Shown here: one piece after another, positions 29,717-39,088 of the stretch
Layout of the letters: every line of letters begins with the position of its first letter
Position numbering within the stretch: the first letter of the stretch is position 1
Assembly (NCBI GenBank): GCA_949373145.1
Contig: CASICI010000026.1
Coordinates: 1 to 47,699, forward strand
DNA: 47,699 bases
Origin: an uncultured Phycisphaerales bacterium
Lineage (GTDB): Bacteria > Planctomycetota > Phycisphaerae > Phycisphaerales > SM1A02
Reading direction: 5' to 3'
Made by a program: the position numbers and the translations under genes
The notes under the pieces: generated by a model
What the model saw: the letters and a program-made list of their open reading frames with translations, nothing else
Told to the model about the DNA's origin: nothing
Databases searched by the model: none

Positions 29717-29724
29717 CGAACCGC

Positions 29725-32700
29725 ATGCGACTCGCCAAGTTAACAGTTGCAGGATTCAAGAGTTTCGCCGATCAGACCGAGTTTCACTTCGATGAACCGG
29801 TGATCGGAATCGTTGGTCCCAACGGATGCGGCAAGAGCAACGTGGTCGATGCGCTCAAGTGGGTGCTCGGAGAACGCAGTGCCAAGAGCCTCCGCGGCAG
29901 TGCGATGCTCGATGTGATCTTCGCGGGCAGCGCCTCACGAAAACCCATGGGTGGAGCCAGCGTCACGCTGACCTTCGAAAACCCGGTTGAACCGCACGAC
30001 GAACTTGATGACGCAGGCAAGCCGGTGGTCATCAAGCGCCGGTCCCTGCACGTCGATACCGAAGAAGTCGATGTGACACGTCGACTGTTCAGTGACGGAA
30101 AGAGCGAATACCTGATCAATGGTCACAAGGTCCGCCTTCGTGACATCAAGGATCTCTTCCTCGACACCGGAATCGGAACCAACGCCTATTCGATCATCGA
30201 ACAGGGCAAGGTCGACGCCATGCTTCTGGCGAACCCGGTCGAGCGACGACTGATCCTGGAAGAAGCCGCAGGCATCGCCAAATTCAGAACTCGAAAAGTC
30301 GAGTCGGCCCGCAAGCTGGAGCATGCCGAGAGAAACCTGCTTCTCGTGCGCGAGCAGCTTTCCAACACCGAACGTCGTCTTCGAATCGTTCGCGGACAGG
30401 CCGAGAAAGCCCAACGATATTCAGATTTCGATGTCCGCAGACGCGATCTGATGCGACACGTGTTCCTCGAACGCTTTCATGAGAACAGCAGGAACCTGCA
30501 CGGCCTCACCAGTCAGATCGCGGACGCCAACACGGAACGCTCGCGCGTCCAGAACGAGGTCGGTCAGCTTGAAGACGTCAAGCAACAGGCGGAGATCGAG
30601 CGACACCGCATCCAGGAGGAACAGCACGCTCAGGAGCAGAGACGTCTCGAGCTTCAGAGCAGCGAGACCCAGGCCCGCCAGAGAGCGGAACTGACGAGTC
30701 GCAATCTGGACGAAGCCGTCCAGCAGCTCGAGCAGGAAGAGACCCGGATCAACGAACACCTCGGGTCCCTCACCGGCCTTGCCGAGCAGCTCGAATCCGC
30801 CGAAGGCCAGGTCGACACGCTCACGAAATCTGTCGCCGAAGCTGAAAAGATCACGACTGAAGCCGAAGAGCATCGCACCCAGATCACTGAAAAGGCATCC
30901 AGTTCCAGAGCCGAAGTCAACCGTCTTCGCGACAGCACCGCCCGTCTTGAACGAGACATCGTCAGCGCCGAAGGCCAGTTGATCTCGATCTCGGAACGAG
31001 AAAAAGCGTTGGAGGAACAGATCGAAAGACTGGAACTTCGTGCAAGCCCATTCGCACGAGAGGCAGAACAGCACAGAGTCGATCGAGTCACGACCCTCAC
31101 CAGCAAGGCCTCGGCCTCCGATCAGCTCAATCGCCTGGAGTCATTGCAGAAAGCACATGCCGCGCACAGCGCTCAGCTCGATGACAGACAGACCGCGCTG
31201 TTGGAGACACTCGGATCCCATCGCGAAGATCGCTCCGCACTTCGTTCTCGAGAACATCTGCTTCAGGGCCTTCAGAAGGAACGCGAAGGACTCGGCGAAG
31301 CCGTCCGCGTGGTTCTTGAGAGACCCGATCGATTCGAAGGCGTCCACGGTCTGCTCGGAGATCTCATCGAAACGGACCGTGAACATGCCGACCTGGTCGA
31401 GTGCGCTCTGGGCGACGACCTTCAGGCACTGCTCGTCGATGACACCAAGGGGATCGATCACCTCCTCGATGAAATGCGATCGCTTGACGGCCGCATCGTC
31501 CTTCTCCCGGTCAACACACCCGATTCGTATGAACACTTCACGGTACCAAGTGTGCCTGGTGCCACGCCCATGCTCAGCATGATCAGAGCCAATGGCGCTG
31601 CCATGCAGGTGTGCCGTCGACTTCTGCGGAACACGTGGCTGGTCGATTCACTCGAGACCGCGCATCGCCTCGCCGCCGATCAGCTCCCCGGAGCTCGTTT
31701 CGTCACACATGGCGGAGAACGCCTCGATCGTGACCACCGTCTGGTGATCGCGCCGACTGCGCGTGAAGATGCCGCCCATGGCTGGCTCGCGCGGAAGGCC
31801 GAACTGAGAGAACTTTCGGAGAGACTCCACAATCTTGATGGTCAGATCGACGACCTCGAGAACAAGTTGGCCGAAGTGGAAGCCGAAGCAGGGTCCGCGG
31901 TGCGACAGCAGGTGACCATTTCCGCGGACATCGAGGAAGCACGCACCAAGACCATCGAACTGAGTCACCATGCCGAACGCCTCGAACAACTCATCGAACG
32001 CCTGGCCAAGGAACAGGTCGCGATCGTTCGAGAGCGCTCCGAACTCGACCAGCGGCTGACCAAGCTCACCGAAGAAGAACTTGGCCACACCGAACGCCTC
32101 GGATCCCTGCAACGACTTCTCGAAGAGCAGAAGATCTCGATTCTCGCGTGCGAACGCACCGCTCTCGAAGACACGAACGCGACCGAACGCGCCAACGAGG
32201 CATTGGCAACCGCACGGGTTCGCCTGGGCGAGGACAATGCTCGACTCGAAGCCATCATGCGAGAGCGACGCCAGGTCGCGCTGGCCAAGGAAGAAAGTGA
32301 AAGACAGGTCGCCGTCGGTCGGGAGCAGCTCGATCGCCGTCAGGCACAGCTCGCCCGACTGCGACAGACCATCGCGACCGCGGAACAGGAGGCCCGGGAG
32401 GCCACCGAAGCGCTCGCGGCACTCAGCAGTGCGTTCGCGGAATTCGCGAAGCGAACGAGTCAAGCCGGTGCCAACCTGACCACGGCGTCGGAAAGTCTGC
32501 ATGCCGCCCGAACGCGCGGAGCTCAGATGGAACGAGACGTTCATGCCCTTGAAATGTCACGCCGTGAGCTGGAGATCAAACGAGAGAACCTCGAAGAGCG
32601 ATCGGTGGTCGAACTCGAACTCGATGTCGCGGACGCCTATCCCGACTACGTGGATGAGCGTGAAAGCGAAGGCTTCGAATTCGTGGATCTGAACGAGGCA

Positions 32701-33582
32701 GAAGCCGAAGCCGCCGACCTGAAGGAACAGATCAGAAAACTCGGCAACGTCAATCTCGACGCCGTCGAGGAGCTCGAGAATCTCGTGGTCAAGAACGAGG
32801 ATCTCGAAACCCAGCTTGGTGACATCGACGCGGCACGGGACCAGCTGACCGCCTTGATCGTGGAGCTCGACAATGTGAGCCGAGAACGCTTCCGCGAGAC
32901 CTTCGAAGCCGTCCGTGAGAACTTCGCAGGATCCGGAGGAATGTTCCGAAAACTCTTCGGTGGCGGCAATGCCGAACTCCTTCTCATGCCTGACGAAAAT
33001 GGCGAGACGGACTGGCTCGAAAGCGGCGTGGAGATCAGAGCCAAGCCACCCGGCAAGGAACCACGAATCATCAACCAGCTTTCAGGTGGTGAAAAGACGA
33101 TGACCGCCGTGGCGCTGCTGATGGCCATCTTCAAAAGCAAGCCATCGCCTTTCTGCATTCTCGACGAAGTGGATGCCGCACTGGATGAGGCCAACGTGGA
33201 GCGCTTCTGCGCCGTGGTCAAGCAGTTCCTCGATCGTTCACACTTCATCGTGATCACGCACCACAAGACCACGATGCGCATCTGTGACAAGCTCTACGGT
33301 GTCACCATGCCGCAACGAGGTGTCTCGCGACGAGTCTCCGTACGCTTCGATGAGGTCGGAGATGAAGGCACCATCGCCGCTGAGGCCGAGGAACGTCTGG
33401 ACAAGGACGAGGAGTTGCTCTCGGCCCCCATCGAATCACCCACCGCATCAGTCCCGGAACCCCCTGTCATCGAGATCGAACGCAGGACTCCTGAACCGAC
33501 GCCCGAAGTCACAAGCACTTCCAGTCGGCTTGAAGGTGCCTGGGACGACAGTGAAACCGGTGAACCACAACGAACCGAGTGA
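29725..33582 (+). CDS. smc: Chromosome segregation ATPase SMC
   Basis: Ring-shaped ABC-type ATPase that compacts and segregates the chromosome with ScpA and ScpB. Walker A is GPNGCGKSN at 31-39. A coiled-coil arm follows, then a hinge around 525-670 ([20 protein letters not shown] and later segments) and the return arm. The C-terminal head has signature [14 protein letters not shown] (1119-1132) and Walker [15 protein letters not shown] (1143-1156). The D-loop and His-switch region is [20 protein letters not shown]. The 1285-residue length exceeds the usual 1150-1200. Part of the excess is a roughly 74-residue acidic, proline-rich tail after residue 1211 ([15 protein letters not shown]). The start is fixed by a perfect Shine-Dalgarno site. 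scpA/scpB are not in the window. Confidence 0.97.
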   Translation: MRLAKLTVAGFKSFADQTEFHFDEPVIGIVGPNGCGKSNVVDALKWVLGERSAKSLRGSAMLDVIFAGSASRKPMGGASVTLTFENPVEPHDELDDAGKPVVIKRRSLHVDTEEVDVTRRLFSDGKSEYLINGHKVRLRDIKDLFLDTGIGTNAYSIIEQGKVDAMLLANPVERRLILEEAAGIAKFRTRKVESARKLEHAERNLLLVREQLSNTERRLRIVRGQAEKAQRYSDFDVRRRDLMRHVFLERFHENSRNLHGLTSQIADANTERSRVQNEVGQLEDVKQQAEIERHRIQEEQHAQEQRRLELQSSETQARQRAELTSRNLDEAVQQLEQEETRINEHLGSLTGLAEQLESAEGQVDTLTKSVAEAEKITTEAEEHRTQITEKASSSRAEVNRLRDSTARLERDIVSAEGQLISISEREKALEEQIERLELRASPFAREAEQHRVDRVTTLTSKASASDQLNRLESLQKAHAAHSAQLDDRQTALLETLGSHREDRSALRSREHLLQGLQKEREGLGEAVRVVLERPDRFEGVHGLLGDLIETDREHADLVECALGDDLQALLVDDTKGIDHLLDEMRSLDGRIVLLPVNTPDSYEHFTVPSVPGATPMLSMIRANGAAMQVCRRLLRNTWLVDSLETAHRLAADQLPGARFVTHGGERLDRDHRLVIAPTAREDAAHGWLARKAELRELSERLHNLDGQIDDLENKLAEVEAEAGSAVRQQVTISADIEEARTKTIELSHHAERLEQLIERLAKEQVAIVRERSELDQRLTKLTEEELGHTERLGSLQRLLEEQKISILACERTALEDTNATERANEALATARVRLGEDNARLEAIMRERRQVALAKEESERQVAVGREQLDRRQAQLARLRQTIATAEQEAREATEALAALSSAFAEFAKRTSQAGANLTTASESLHAARTRGAQMERDVHALEMSRRELEIKRENLEERSVVELELDVADAYPDYVDERESEGFEFVDLNEAEAEAADLKEQIRKLGNVNLDAVEELENLVVKNEDLETQLGDIDAARDQLTALIVELDNVSRERFRETFEAVRENFAGSGGMFRKLFGGGNAELLLMPDENGETDWLESGVEIRAKPPGKEPRIINQLSGGEKTMTAVALLMAIFKSKPSPFCILDEVDAALDEANVERFCAVVKQFLDRSHFIVITHHKTTMRICDKLYGVTMPQRGVSRRVSVRFDEVGDEGTIAAEAEERLDKDEELLSAPIESPTASVPEPPVIEIERRTPEPTPEVTSTSSRLEGAWDDSETGEPQRTE

Positions 33583-33621
33583 TCCGGCCCGCCGAAGCTG
33601 AACCGAACCCACTCGAACGGG

Positions 33622-34479
33622 TCACACCGAGTCGAGGGTCTCCAGCAGCACGGACTCCAGAGCGGCGAGCTGAGGCGAAGCCGCATCTTCAGCGTCAAAT
33701 GGATTGGGCACGTTGAAGACATGCGTCCCACCCGGCACCAGAACCGGCTTCCGGCCCGATGCCTGCGCGAGTGCTCGAGCATCATCACAAGACACCGTTT
33801 CATCGGAATCCCCATGAACGATGACGAGTGGCGAGATCATTCGGGCCGCCATCACGCACGGGTCATGGGATTCTGGATCCTGTTCGACCTCATCGACGAA
33901 TTGTCTCCCGATCGAAAGCATCTGGCCGGTTCTCGATGATTCGACGGGACACGAGCCTTCGTCGCGAAGACGCGCACGATCCTCTCTCGAAAAACGAAGT
34001 GGGTCCTTCGGCGCGGAGGCACTGAGGACCGCGTCGACAGCCACCCCTCTGCCCGCAGCGAGGATCGCCGCAAGGCCACCACGAGAGTGCCCGAACAAGA
34101 CGACGGACCCTTTTCGTGGACACTCGGCGAACTGACCCGCTCGGACTGCTGCGACAAGCTGCTCGAGATCGGCGACCTGCCTGTTCCAGGTATCAAGCGC
34201 GAAGAGGTCAGGGCGTTCGAACGTGGAATCGGAACGGGTCATTCCCGAATGTGCGAAATTGAATCGAACGGCCGCCCATCCATGACGCGCGGCTTTTCGA
34301 GCGAGATGCGGAAACATCCCGTAGTCCTTGTAGCCCTTGAACCCATGTGCGATGAGCAGCGTGCCTCGTGCCGATCCCACCGGTGCGGTGATGTCGCAGA
34401 GGAGTTGACGCTGGCCTTCAGGGTGAGCCACGGACAGCTCGCAGGTCGTGACCGTGACCCGAGGCGAGTCGGAGGTCAC
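33622..34479 (-). CDS. Alpha/beta hydrolase of the dienelactone hydrolase/prolyl oligopeptidase-like type
   Basis: A 285-residue cytoplasmic hydrolase. The oxyanion region is LLIAHGFKGYKDYGMF, the nucleophile elbow FGHSRGG, the acid VIVHGDSDETV, and the histidine loop VPGGTHVFNV. The triad is therefore complete and in the usual order. The ATG overlaps the stop of the isocitrate dehydrogenase gene by four bases (ATGA), so both are translationally coupled. The natural substrate cannot be told. Carboxylic ester hydrolysis is the safest statement. Confidence 0.85.
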   Translation of the reverse strand: MTSDSPRVTVTTCELSVAHPEGQRQLLCDITAPVGSARGTLLIAHGFKGYKDYGMFPHLARKAARHGWAAVRFNFAHSGMTRSDSTFERPDLFALDTWNRQVADLEQLVAAVRAGQFAECPRKGSVVLFGHSRGGLAAILAAGRGVAVDAVLSASAPKDPLRFSREDRARLRDEGSCPVESSRTGQMLSIGRQFVDEVEQDPESHDPCVMAARMISPLVIVHGDSDETVSCDDARALAQASGRKPVLVPGGTHVFNVPNPFDAEDAASPQLAALESVLLETLDSV

Positions 34480-35507
34480 CGTCCGCCATCGATTCGAGCG
34501 ATGACCGCGTCGGCAAATCCTTCCGTCCCGAGTGCTCCACCAAGATCGCCGGTCATGTCACCTTCGTGAAGGGCGAGGTTGTAGGCATCTCGAATTCGTG
34601 CCGCACATCGACCGCAGTCTTCATCGTTGCGAGTTCGGTGCAGATGATTGAGCATCATGACACCGCTCATCAACAGTGCCAGAGGATTGGCGACGCCCTT
34701 TCCGGCGATGTCGGGAGCCGAACCATGCACGGCTTCGAAGACGGCATTGTCTGTTCCGTAATTGGCTCCGGGCGTCACGCCCAGCCCACCAACAAGCCCT
34801 GCACACAGGTCGCTCAACACGTCGCCGTAGAGATTCTCACAGAGCAGAATGTCGAAGTTTTCGGGGGCCTGGACGATCTGCATGCAGCCCGCATCGATGA
34901 TTCTCTCTTCGAGAATGATGTCCTGATAGGACTCATGCATGACCTGAGCCGCTTTCAGGAACATGCCGTCGGACATCTTCATGATGTTGGCCTTGTGCAG
35001 CACGGTCACTTTCTTCCGTCCGCTCTGGCGGGCGAATTCAAAGGCGAACTTCGAGATCCGGTCGCAGGCGCCCTGAGTCGCGACCTTGAGGGATGACACG
35101 ACCCCCGCCGTGATCTCATTTTCGATTCCGGCGTAGAGCCCTTCCGTGTTTTCACGGACGACCACGATGTCGACATTCTCGAAGCGGGTGTTCACACCAT
35201 CGAGGCTTCTCACGGGCCTGACAGCCCCGTAGAGCTGCAGCGTCTTTCTGAGTGCCACGTTGACACTTGAGAATCCACCACCCACAGGCGTGGTGCACGG
35301 CCCTTTCAGTGCCAGTCCGTGCTCGAGGATCGCATCAATCGTCGTCTGCGGAAGAACGGCATCATGCCCCTGCTCGAGAGCGGCCACACCTGCTGGCCGG
35401 GAAATCCAATCAAGAGGTGCCCCACTGGCCTCGAGGACGCGTTTCGTCGCATCAGCCACTTCGGGGCCGATACCGTCACCGGGAATAAGGACGCAGGTAT
35501 GAGTCAT
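34476..35507 (-). CDS. NAD-dependent isocitrate dehydrogenase (isocitrate/isopropylmalate family)
   Basis: Oxidative decarboxylation of isocitrate to 2-oxoglutarate is the most likely reaction. The N-terminal IPGDGIGPEV is followed by the substrate motif SVNVALRKTLQLYGAVRPV, typical of NAD-type IDH rather than the SRxxLR pattern of isopropylmalate dehydrogenase. VDIVVVRENTEGLYAGIE and the C-terminal nucleotide loop FEAVHGSAPDIAGKGVANP complete the fold. Length 343 residues. ATG 35507 has GGAG five bases upstream and starts at the family position; an upstream ATG at 35567 is unlikely. 2-Oxoglutarate supply could feed the glutamine synthetase route, but the two genes are 30 kb apart. Homoisocitrate or tartrate dehydrogenase are lesser alternatives. 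Confidence 0.88.
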   Translation of the reverse strand: MTHTCVLIPGDGIGPEVADATKRVLEASGAPLDWISRPAGVAALEQGHDAVLPQTTIDAILEHGLALKGPCTTPVGGGFSSVNVALRKTLQLYGAVRPVRSLDGVNTRFENVDIVVVRENTEGLYAGIENEITAGVVSSLKVATQGACDRISKFAFEFARQSGRKKVTVLHKANIMKMSDGMFLKAAQVMHESYQDIILEERIIDAGCMQIVQAPENFDILLCENLYGDVLSDLCAGLVGGLGVTPGANYGTDNAVFEAVHGSAPDIAGKGVANPLALLMSGVMMLNHLHRTRNDEDCGRCAARIRDAYNLALHEGDMTGDLGGALGTEGFADAVIARIDGGR

Positions 35508-35556
35508 GGTCGCTCCGAAGCGGAAATAAGAAACAGAAGGAGTCTCGGAGGATACC

Positions 35557-36810
35557 ATGTTCCTCACCGGGTCTTCTCATCGGATCAATCAACACATCAT
35601 GTCCAAAGTGAACCTCGACACTCTCATCATCGGCGGCGGCATCGCAGGCCTCTGGACGCTCGACCGTCAGATCGAGCGAGGGTTGTCGACCGGCCTGGTC
35701 GAGTCGGGACGCCTGGGAGAAGGTCAGTCGATCTCCGCCCAGGGCATTCTCCATGGAGGCACCAAGTACGCCCTTTCAGGCATCGTTCCCACGGGCGCCA
35801 GAGAGGTGTCGGCCATGCCGAAACGATGGGAGAGAAGCCTCACCGGCGCGTGTCTCCCCGACCTGACCCACACTCGAGTGCGGACGCCCCAATGCCATCT
35901 CTGGCGAACGGATTCCGTCCGATCGATCGTCGGCATGGTCGGTGCCAAGGTGGGCCTCGCCGTGACGCCTTCGGTGATCGAACCGAAGAATCGGCCGGAG
36001 ATTCTGAAGAGCTGCCCCGGTGACGTGGCTCTGCTTCCCGAGCAGGTGATCGAAATGCCCTCCGTGCTTGAGACGCTTCGAAGAACCCATGAGGACAGGC
36101 TTCTTCACGGGACGGTCCAGTCGATCTCCAAGGAATCCAAGGGCGGATACACCGTGACCATCATGGCCCATCACGGGTCATCCGTGACCGTGCGGACCAA
36201 TCGAATCGTCCTTGCCGCCGGGCGAGGAAACGAGTCTCTTTTGAGGCTGCTGGAACACATCCCCGCCAGCGCCCGCGCTCGCCCGGAGATGCAACTCCGT
36301 CCGCTTCACATGGGCATGGTGCGCGGAGCGCCGGAAGCACTTCCCGAACTCAACGGTCACTGCGTCGATGGCGGCCAGACCCGGGTCACGATCACGAGCT
36401 CGACCGCCCGGAATGGCGACCGTGTCTGGCAACTCGGTGGTCGACTCGCCGAAGAAGGCTGCAAACGGTCGGAAGAGGCCCAGCGCCTGGAATCGATGAG
36501 CTGCCTCGCGTCGGCACTCCCTGATTTCAATGCACACTCGGAAGCATTGACCTGGGCGACCTACCGAGTCGATCGCGCCGAACTCAAGACACGCCGATGG
36601 GCACGTCCGGACGGCGCGTTCGTGAACGGTTTCGATGACGTCATCACCGTCTGGCCGACGAAGATGGTGCTGGCTCCCAATGCCGCCGAAAAGGTGGACG
36701 CGCTGATCGAGCAGACATCGTCCGATGACGGGACGTGTTCGACCCCTTTCATCGAACAGCCGACTCCGGTCGTCGCCTCGCCTCCATGGGAGACCGCACG
36801 ATGGAGTTGA
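35557..36810 (+). CDS. FAD-dependent oxidoreductase (DAO-like)
   Basis: A 417-residue flavoprotein with an N-terminal FAD Rossmann motif, DTLIIGGGIAGLWTLDRQIE. A substrate-domain stretch (LGEGQSISAQGILHGGTKYA) resembles glycine/D-amino-acid oxidase-like enzymes, and a second FAD contact is RIVLAAGRGN. The C-terminus (DDVITVWPTKMVLAPNAAEK) is complete. ATG 35557 has GGAGG five bases upstream; ATG 35599 (MSKVNLDTLIIGGG) would be the leaner family-like start. It overlaps the next gene by ten bases, indicating coupling with the aldo/keto reductase. Substrate unknown. Confidence 0.85.
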   Translation: MFLTGSSHRINQHIMSKVNLDTLIIGGGIAGLWTLDRQIERGLSTGLVESGRLGEGQSISAQGILHGGTKYALSGIVPTGAREVSAMPKRWERSLTGACLPDLTHTRVRTPQCHLWRTDSVRSIVGMVGAKVGLAVTPSVIEPKNRPEILKSCPGDVALLPEQVIEMPSVLETLRRTHEDRLLHGTVQSISKESKGGYTVTIMAHHGSSVTVRTNRIVLAAGRGNESLLRLLEHIPASARARPEMQLRPLHMGMVRGAPEALPELNGHCVDGGQTRVTITSSTARNGDRVWQLGGRLAEEGCKRSEEAQRLESMSCLASALPDFNAHSEALTWATYRVDRAELKTRRWARPDGAFVNGFDDVITVWPTKMVLAPNAAEKVDALIEQTSSDDGTCSTPFIEQPTPVVASPPWETARWS

Positions 36811-37574
36811 GACCTCTTGGAAAGACGGGCCTCCAGGTCTCGCTCATCGGTTTCGGCGCCTTCAAGATCGGACGAAACAAGAGCACCAAGTATTCCGCCG
36901 AATACGAACTGCCCGATCGCCGGGAGGTGTTCACGCTCATCGATCGGCTCATCGAGATGGGAATCAATGTGATCGACACCGCTCCGGCCTACGGAGTCAG
37001 TGAAGAACTGATCGGAGCCGCCCTGGCCCACAATGGAGCTCGCAGCCGGATCACGCTCTGCACCAAGGTGGGCGAGACATTCGACGCCAGTGGATCCACC
37101 TACGCCTATGACCGCGAAAGCGTGAACCACTCGATCGACAGAAGCCTCACCCGACTTGGTACGGACTGCCTTGATGTGGTCAGTGTCCACTCCAACGGAG
37201 ATGATCTGGAGATCATCGATCGGACCGACGTCCTGGAAACATTGGAGCGGCGCAGAGAATGCGGAGACCTCAGGCACATCGGCTTCTCCGGAAAGACGTC
37301 CGAGGGCCAACAGCGTGCACTTGATCATGAGTCGAACATCGAGATCCTGATGGTCGAATTGAACCCGGAACTGACTGATCAGCTCGAGGTGGTTCGTGAA
37401 GCACACCGACGATCCGTGGGCGTGCTGATCAAGAAAGGCCTTGGGTCTGGCCGTGTCGCTCCCGCCAGAGCCCTGCCCTGGCTTGCGGATCTTCCCGAAG
37501 TCTCGAGCATCGTGATCGGGTCTTTGTCAGGCTCGAACATGGCACGAAACATCGAGCTCGTCGCCAGGAGCTGA
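36801..37574 (+). CDS. Aldo/keto reductase
   Basis: NADPH-dependent carbonyl reductase fold, 257 residues. It begins ELRPLGKTGLQVSLIGFG. The tetrad can be assigned as Asp in VIDTAPAYG, Tyr in the same motif, Lys in ITLCTKVG and His in VVSVHSNG. The cofactor-binding end is partly present (VSSIVIGSLSGSNMARNIEL). The middle segment is shorter than in classic AKRs of about 300-330 residues. The start ATG lies within the last codons of the FAD oxidoreductase, so the pair likely acts in one pathway that interconverts an amine or alcohol and a carbonyl, which is inference. Confidence 0.88.
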   Translation: MELRPLGKTGLQVSLIGFGAFKIGRNKSTKYSAEYELPDRREVFTLIDRLIEMGINVIDTAPAYGVSEELIGAALAHNGARSRITLCTKVGETFDASGSTYAYDRESVNHSIDRSLTRLGTDCLDVVSVHSNGDDLEIIDRTDVLETLERRRECGDLRHIGFSGKTSEGQQRALDHESNIEILMVELNPELTDQLEVVREAHRRSVGVLIKKGLGSGRVAPARALPWLADLPEVSSIVIGSLSGSNMARNIELVARS

Positions 37575-37614
37575 GACGATTCCAGAGGTGGCCGGGTATG
37601 GCTTGATCAAGCAC

Positions 37615-38934
37615 TCAATCCGTCGGTGCGGGCGGGATCACCAGAACCTGGCCGACCACGAGAGCTGCAGGATCCTTGCCGATCAACTGCTCATTGGCTT
37701 TGTAGATCAGATCCCAGTGCACGGCAGCTCCGTAGAGCTCGTAGGAGATCTGAGAAAGCGAGTCACCCGGCTCGATCACGTAGGTTCCCTTGGACGAGGC
37801 ACGTGACTTTTCGGTACGAACAGGACGAACCGCCGCACTCTTGGGAGGCAGCATCAGAACCTGCCCGATGGAGAGTCGAGATGGATCAAGGCCTGGATTT
37901 GCCGCCACGACCAGAGCCCACTTGCCTCGAAGGCCGAACCAGTTTTCGGAAATGTCCGCAAGCGTGTCACCTTCCTGAACGACGTAGTCGGTCATGCCAG
38001 TACCAGCGTTCGTGGGCGTGGCAGGCGTGACAGGCCTGACCGGCTCAGCGGTCTGCCGTCTTGTCTCAGTGGGTTTCGTATCCTGAGCCACGGTCGTCGA
38101 AGCCGCGAGAAGCAGCTCCCGTTCAGGCTCTGGTGAGACCAGCGCAGCTGGAGAATCGAAACGAGCGGCCATCATCTTCGAAGTCCCGAGGATTCCGCTC
38201 TTGATCGAAGCAAGTCGAGCATCGGTGAAACTGTCACAGCCGTCGCAGATCACGATCGAAGGGCCCTCGAGAGGCCCGATGGGAGCCACGTCGATGACGG
38301 TGCCATCAACGAGAACCGCCCATTTTCGCGAGATGTTTCGTGCCTGAAGAGTTCTGAGCATCTCATAGGTGTTCGAACCCAGTTCAAGACTGAGTCCACT
38401 CTGGGAAGATTCACCGGGAACCATCGAAACGGACATCACATCGACGCCTCGACGACGTGCTGGCGCAAGACTCTTTCCGCTCGTGCCATACAACAGAACG
38501 AAGAGTTTGCCTTCACTGGGTGCGGCGATGAGAGTGAAGCGTTCCCTGAGATAGGTGCTTGGATCCTGGAGGAGCTCCTGCTTCTGATCCTCCGTAGAAT
38601 AGAAGGCATCAAGACGCTCGAGGGGATACCAACCAATGGGTGCTCCTGGGACGTTGCGCCACCCGGGAACCTGCAACTGCTTGAGGGCGTTGGCACGATC
38701 GATGGGATCCGAGGGGCTCACCGGGACCCGGAAAGCGAGCGTCTGCTCGGCGACCGGACGGGGTGCACTGACGATGTCTTCGACCGTTCTGGCTGGCGCT
38801 GGAGTCGGCTCGCTCACCGCAGGAACGATCGCAGGCGTACCGCCTTCCTCATCTGAAATAGCGAGGTAATAAAGGCCTGTTCCCAGAAAAGCGAGAACGA
38901 CCAGGGCAATCACGATACGACTTCCTGCTGTCAT
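37615..38934 (-). CDS. Membrane-anchored protein with SecD P1-head-like domain and two LysM domains
   Basis: A 439-residue protein with one N-terminal membrane anchor (IVIALVVLAFLGTGLYYLAI, 7-26) and a periplasmic rest. Residues 66-249 resemble the SecD P1 head of the neighbouring secDF. Shared features in the same order are LAFRVPVS/LEFRIAVS, GWYPLERL/GWYPLNDL, LQDPSTYLRERFTLIAA/LQADPATYFTSRRLVAA, EGKLFVLLYGTSGKS/DGKIYILLYTTPEKS and WAVLVDGTVIDVAP/MAIVLDGQVYSAP. A linker rich in Pro and Thr (285-312) follows, then LysM domains at 316-363 (DYVVQEGDTLADISENWFG) and 384-434 (TYVIEPGDSLSQISYELYG), which bind peptidoglycan. It lies downstream of secDF on the same strand. It may tether or modulate the Sec machinery at the wall, which is inference. 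Confidence 0.8.
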   Translation of the reverse strand: MTAGSRIVIALVVLAFLGTGLYYLAISDEEGGTPAIVPAVSEPTPAPARTVEDIVSAPRPVAEQTLAFRVPVSPSDPIDRANALKQLQVPGWRNVPGAPIGWYPLERLDAFYSTEDQKQELLQDPSTYLRERFTLIAAPSEGKLFVLLYGTSGKSLAPARRRGVDVMSVSMVPGESSQSGLSLELGSNTYEMLRTLQARNISRKWAVLVDGTVIDVAPIGPLEGPSIVICDGCDSFTDARLASIKSGILGTSKMMAARFDSPAALVSPEPERELLLAASTTVAQDTKPTETRRQTAEPVRPVTPATPTNAGTGMTDYVVQEGDTLADISENWFGLRGKWALVVAANPGLDPSRLSIGQVLMLPPKSAAVRPVRTEKSRASSKGTYVIEPGDSLSQISYELYGAAVHWDLIYKANEQLIGKDPAALVVGQVLVIPPAPTD

Positions 38935-38999
38935 GAGGAGACTCCGAATCCTTGGATCTTCAGCGTTTTGAGTTGATTTCTATTCACATCATAAACATG

Positions 39000-39042
39000 A
39001 ACACGCCGTCTCTGGGCGCAAGAGGCCACGAGACGGCGTGTT
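39000..39042. terminator. 13-bp inverted repeat between secDF and the LysM gene
   Basis: AACACGCCGTCTC and its exact complement GAGACGGCGTGTT are separated by 17 bases. It begins 47 bases downstream of the secDF stop. There is no good T-tract on the minus strand, so it may stabilise or process the transcript rather than terminate it. Confidence 0.45.
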
Positions 39043-39088
39043 CAGTGAAAATAATGTCTTTTTTTCAGGATCAACCTGGAATCGTGAC

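Noticed and set aside
31648-32544. Minus-strand open frame of 298 codons
   Set aside because: Antisense to the SMC coiled coil; repetitive composition mirrors the heptads of SMC.
36561-37406. Minus-strand open frame of 281 codons
   Set aside because: Antisense to the FAD oxidoreductase and aldo/keto reductase pair, both of which have clear motifs.
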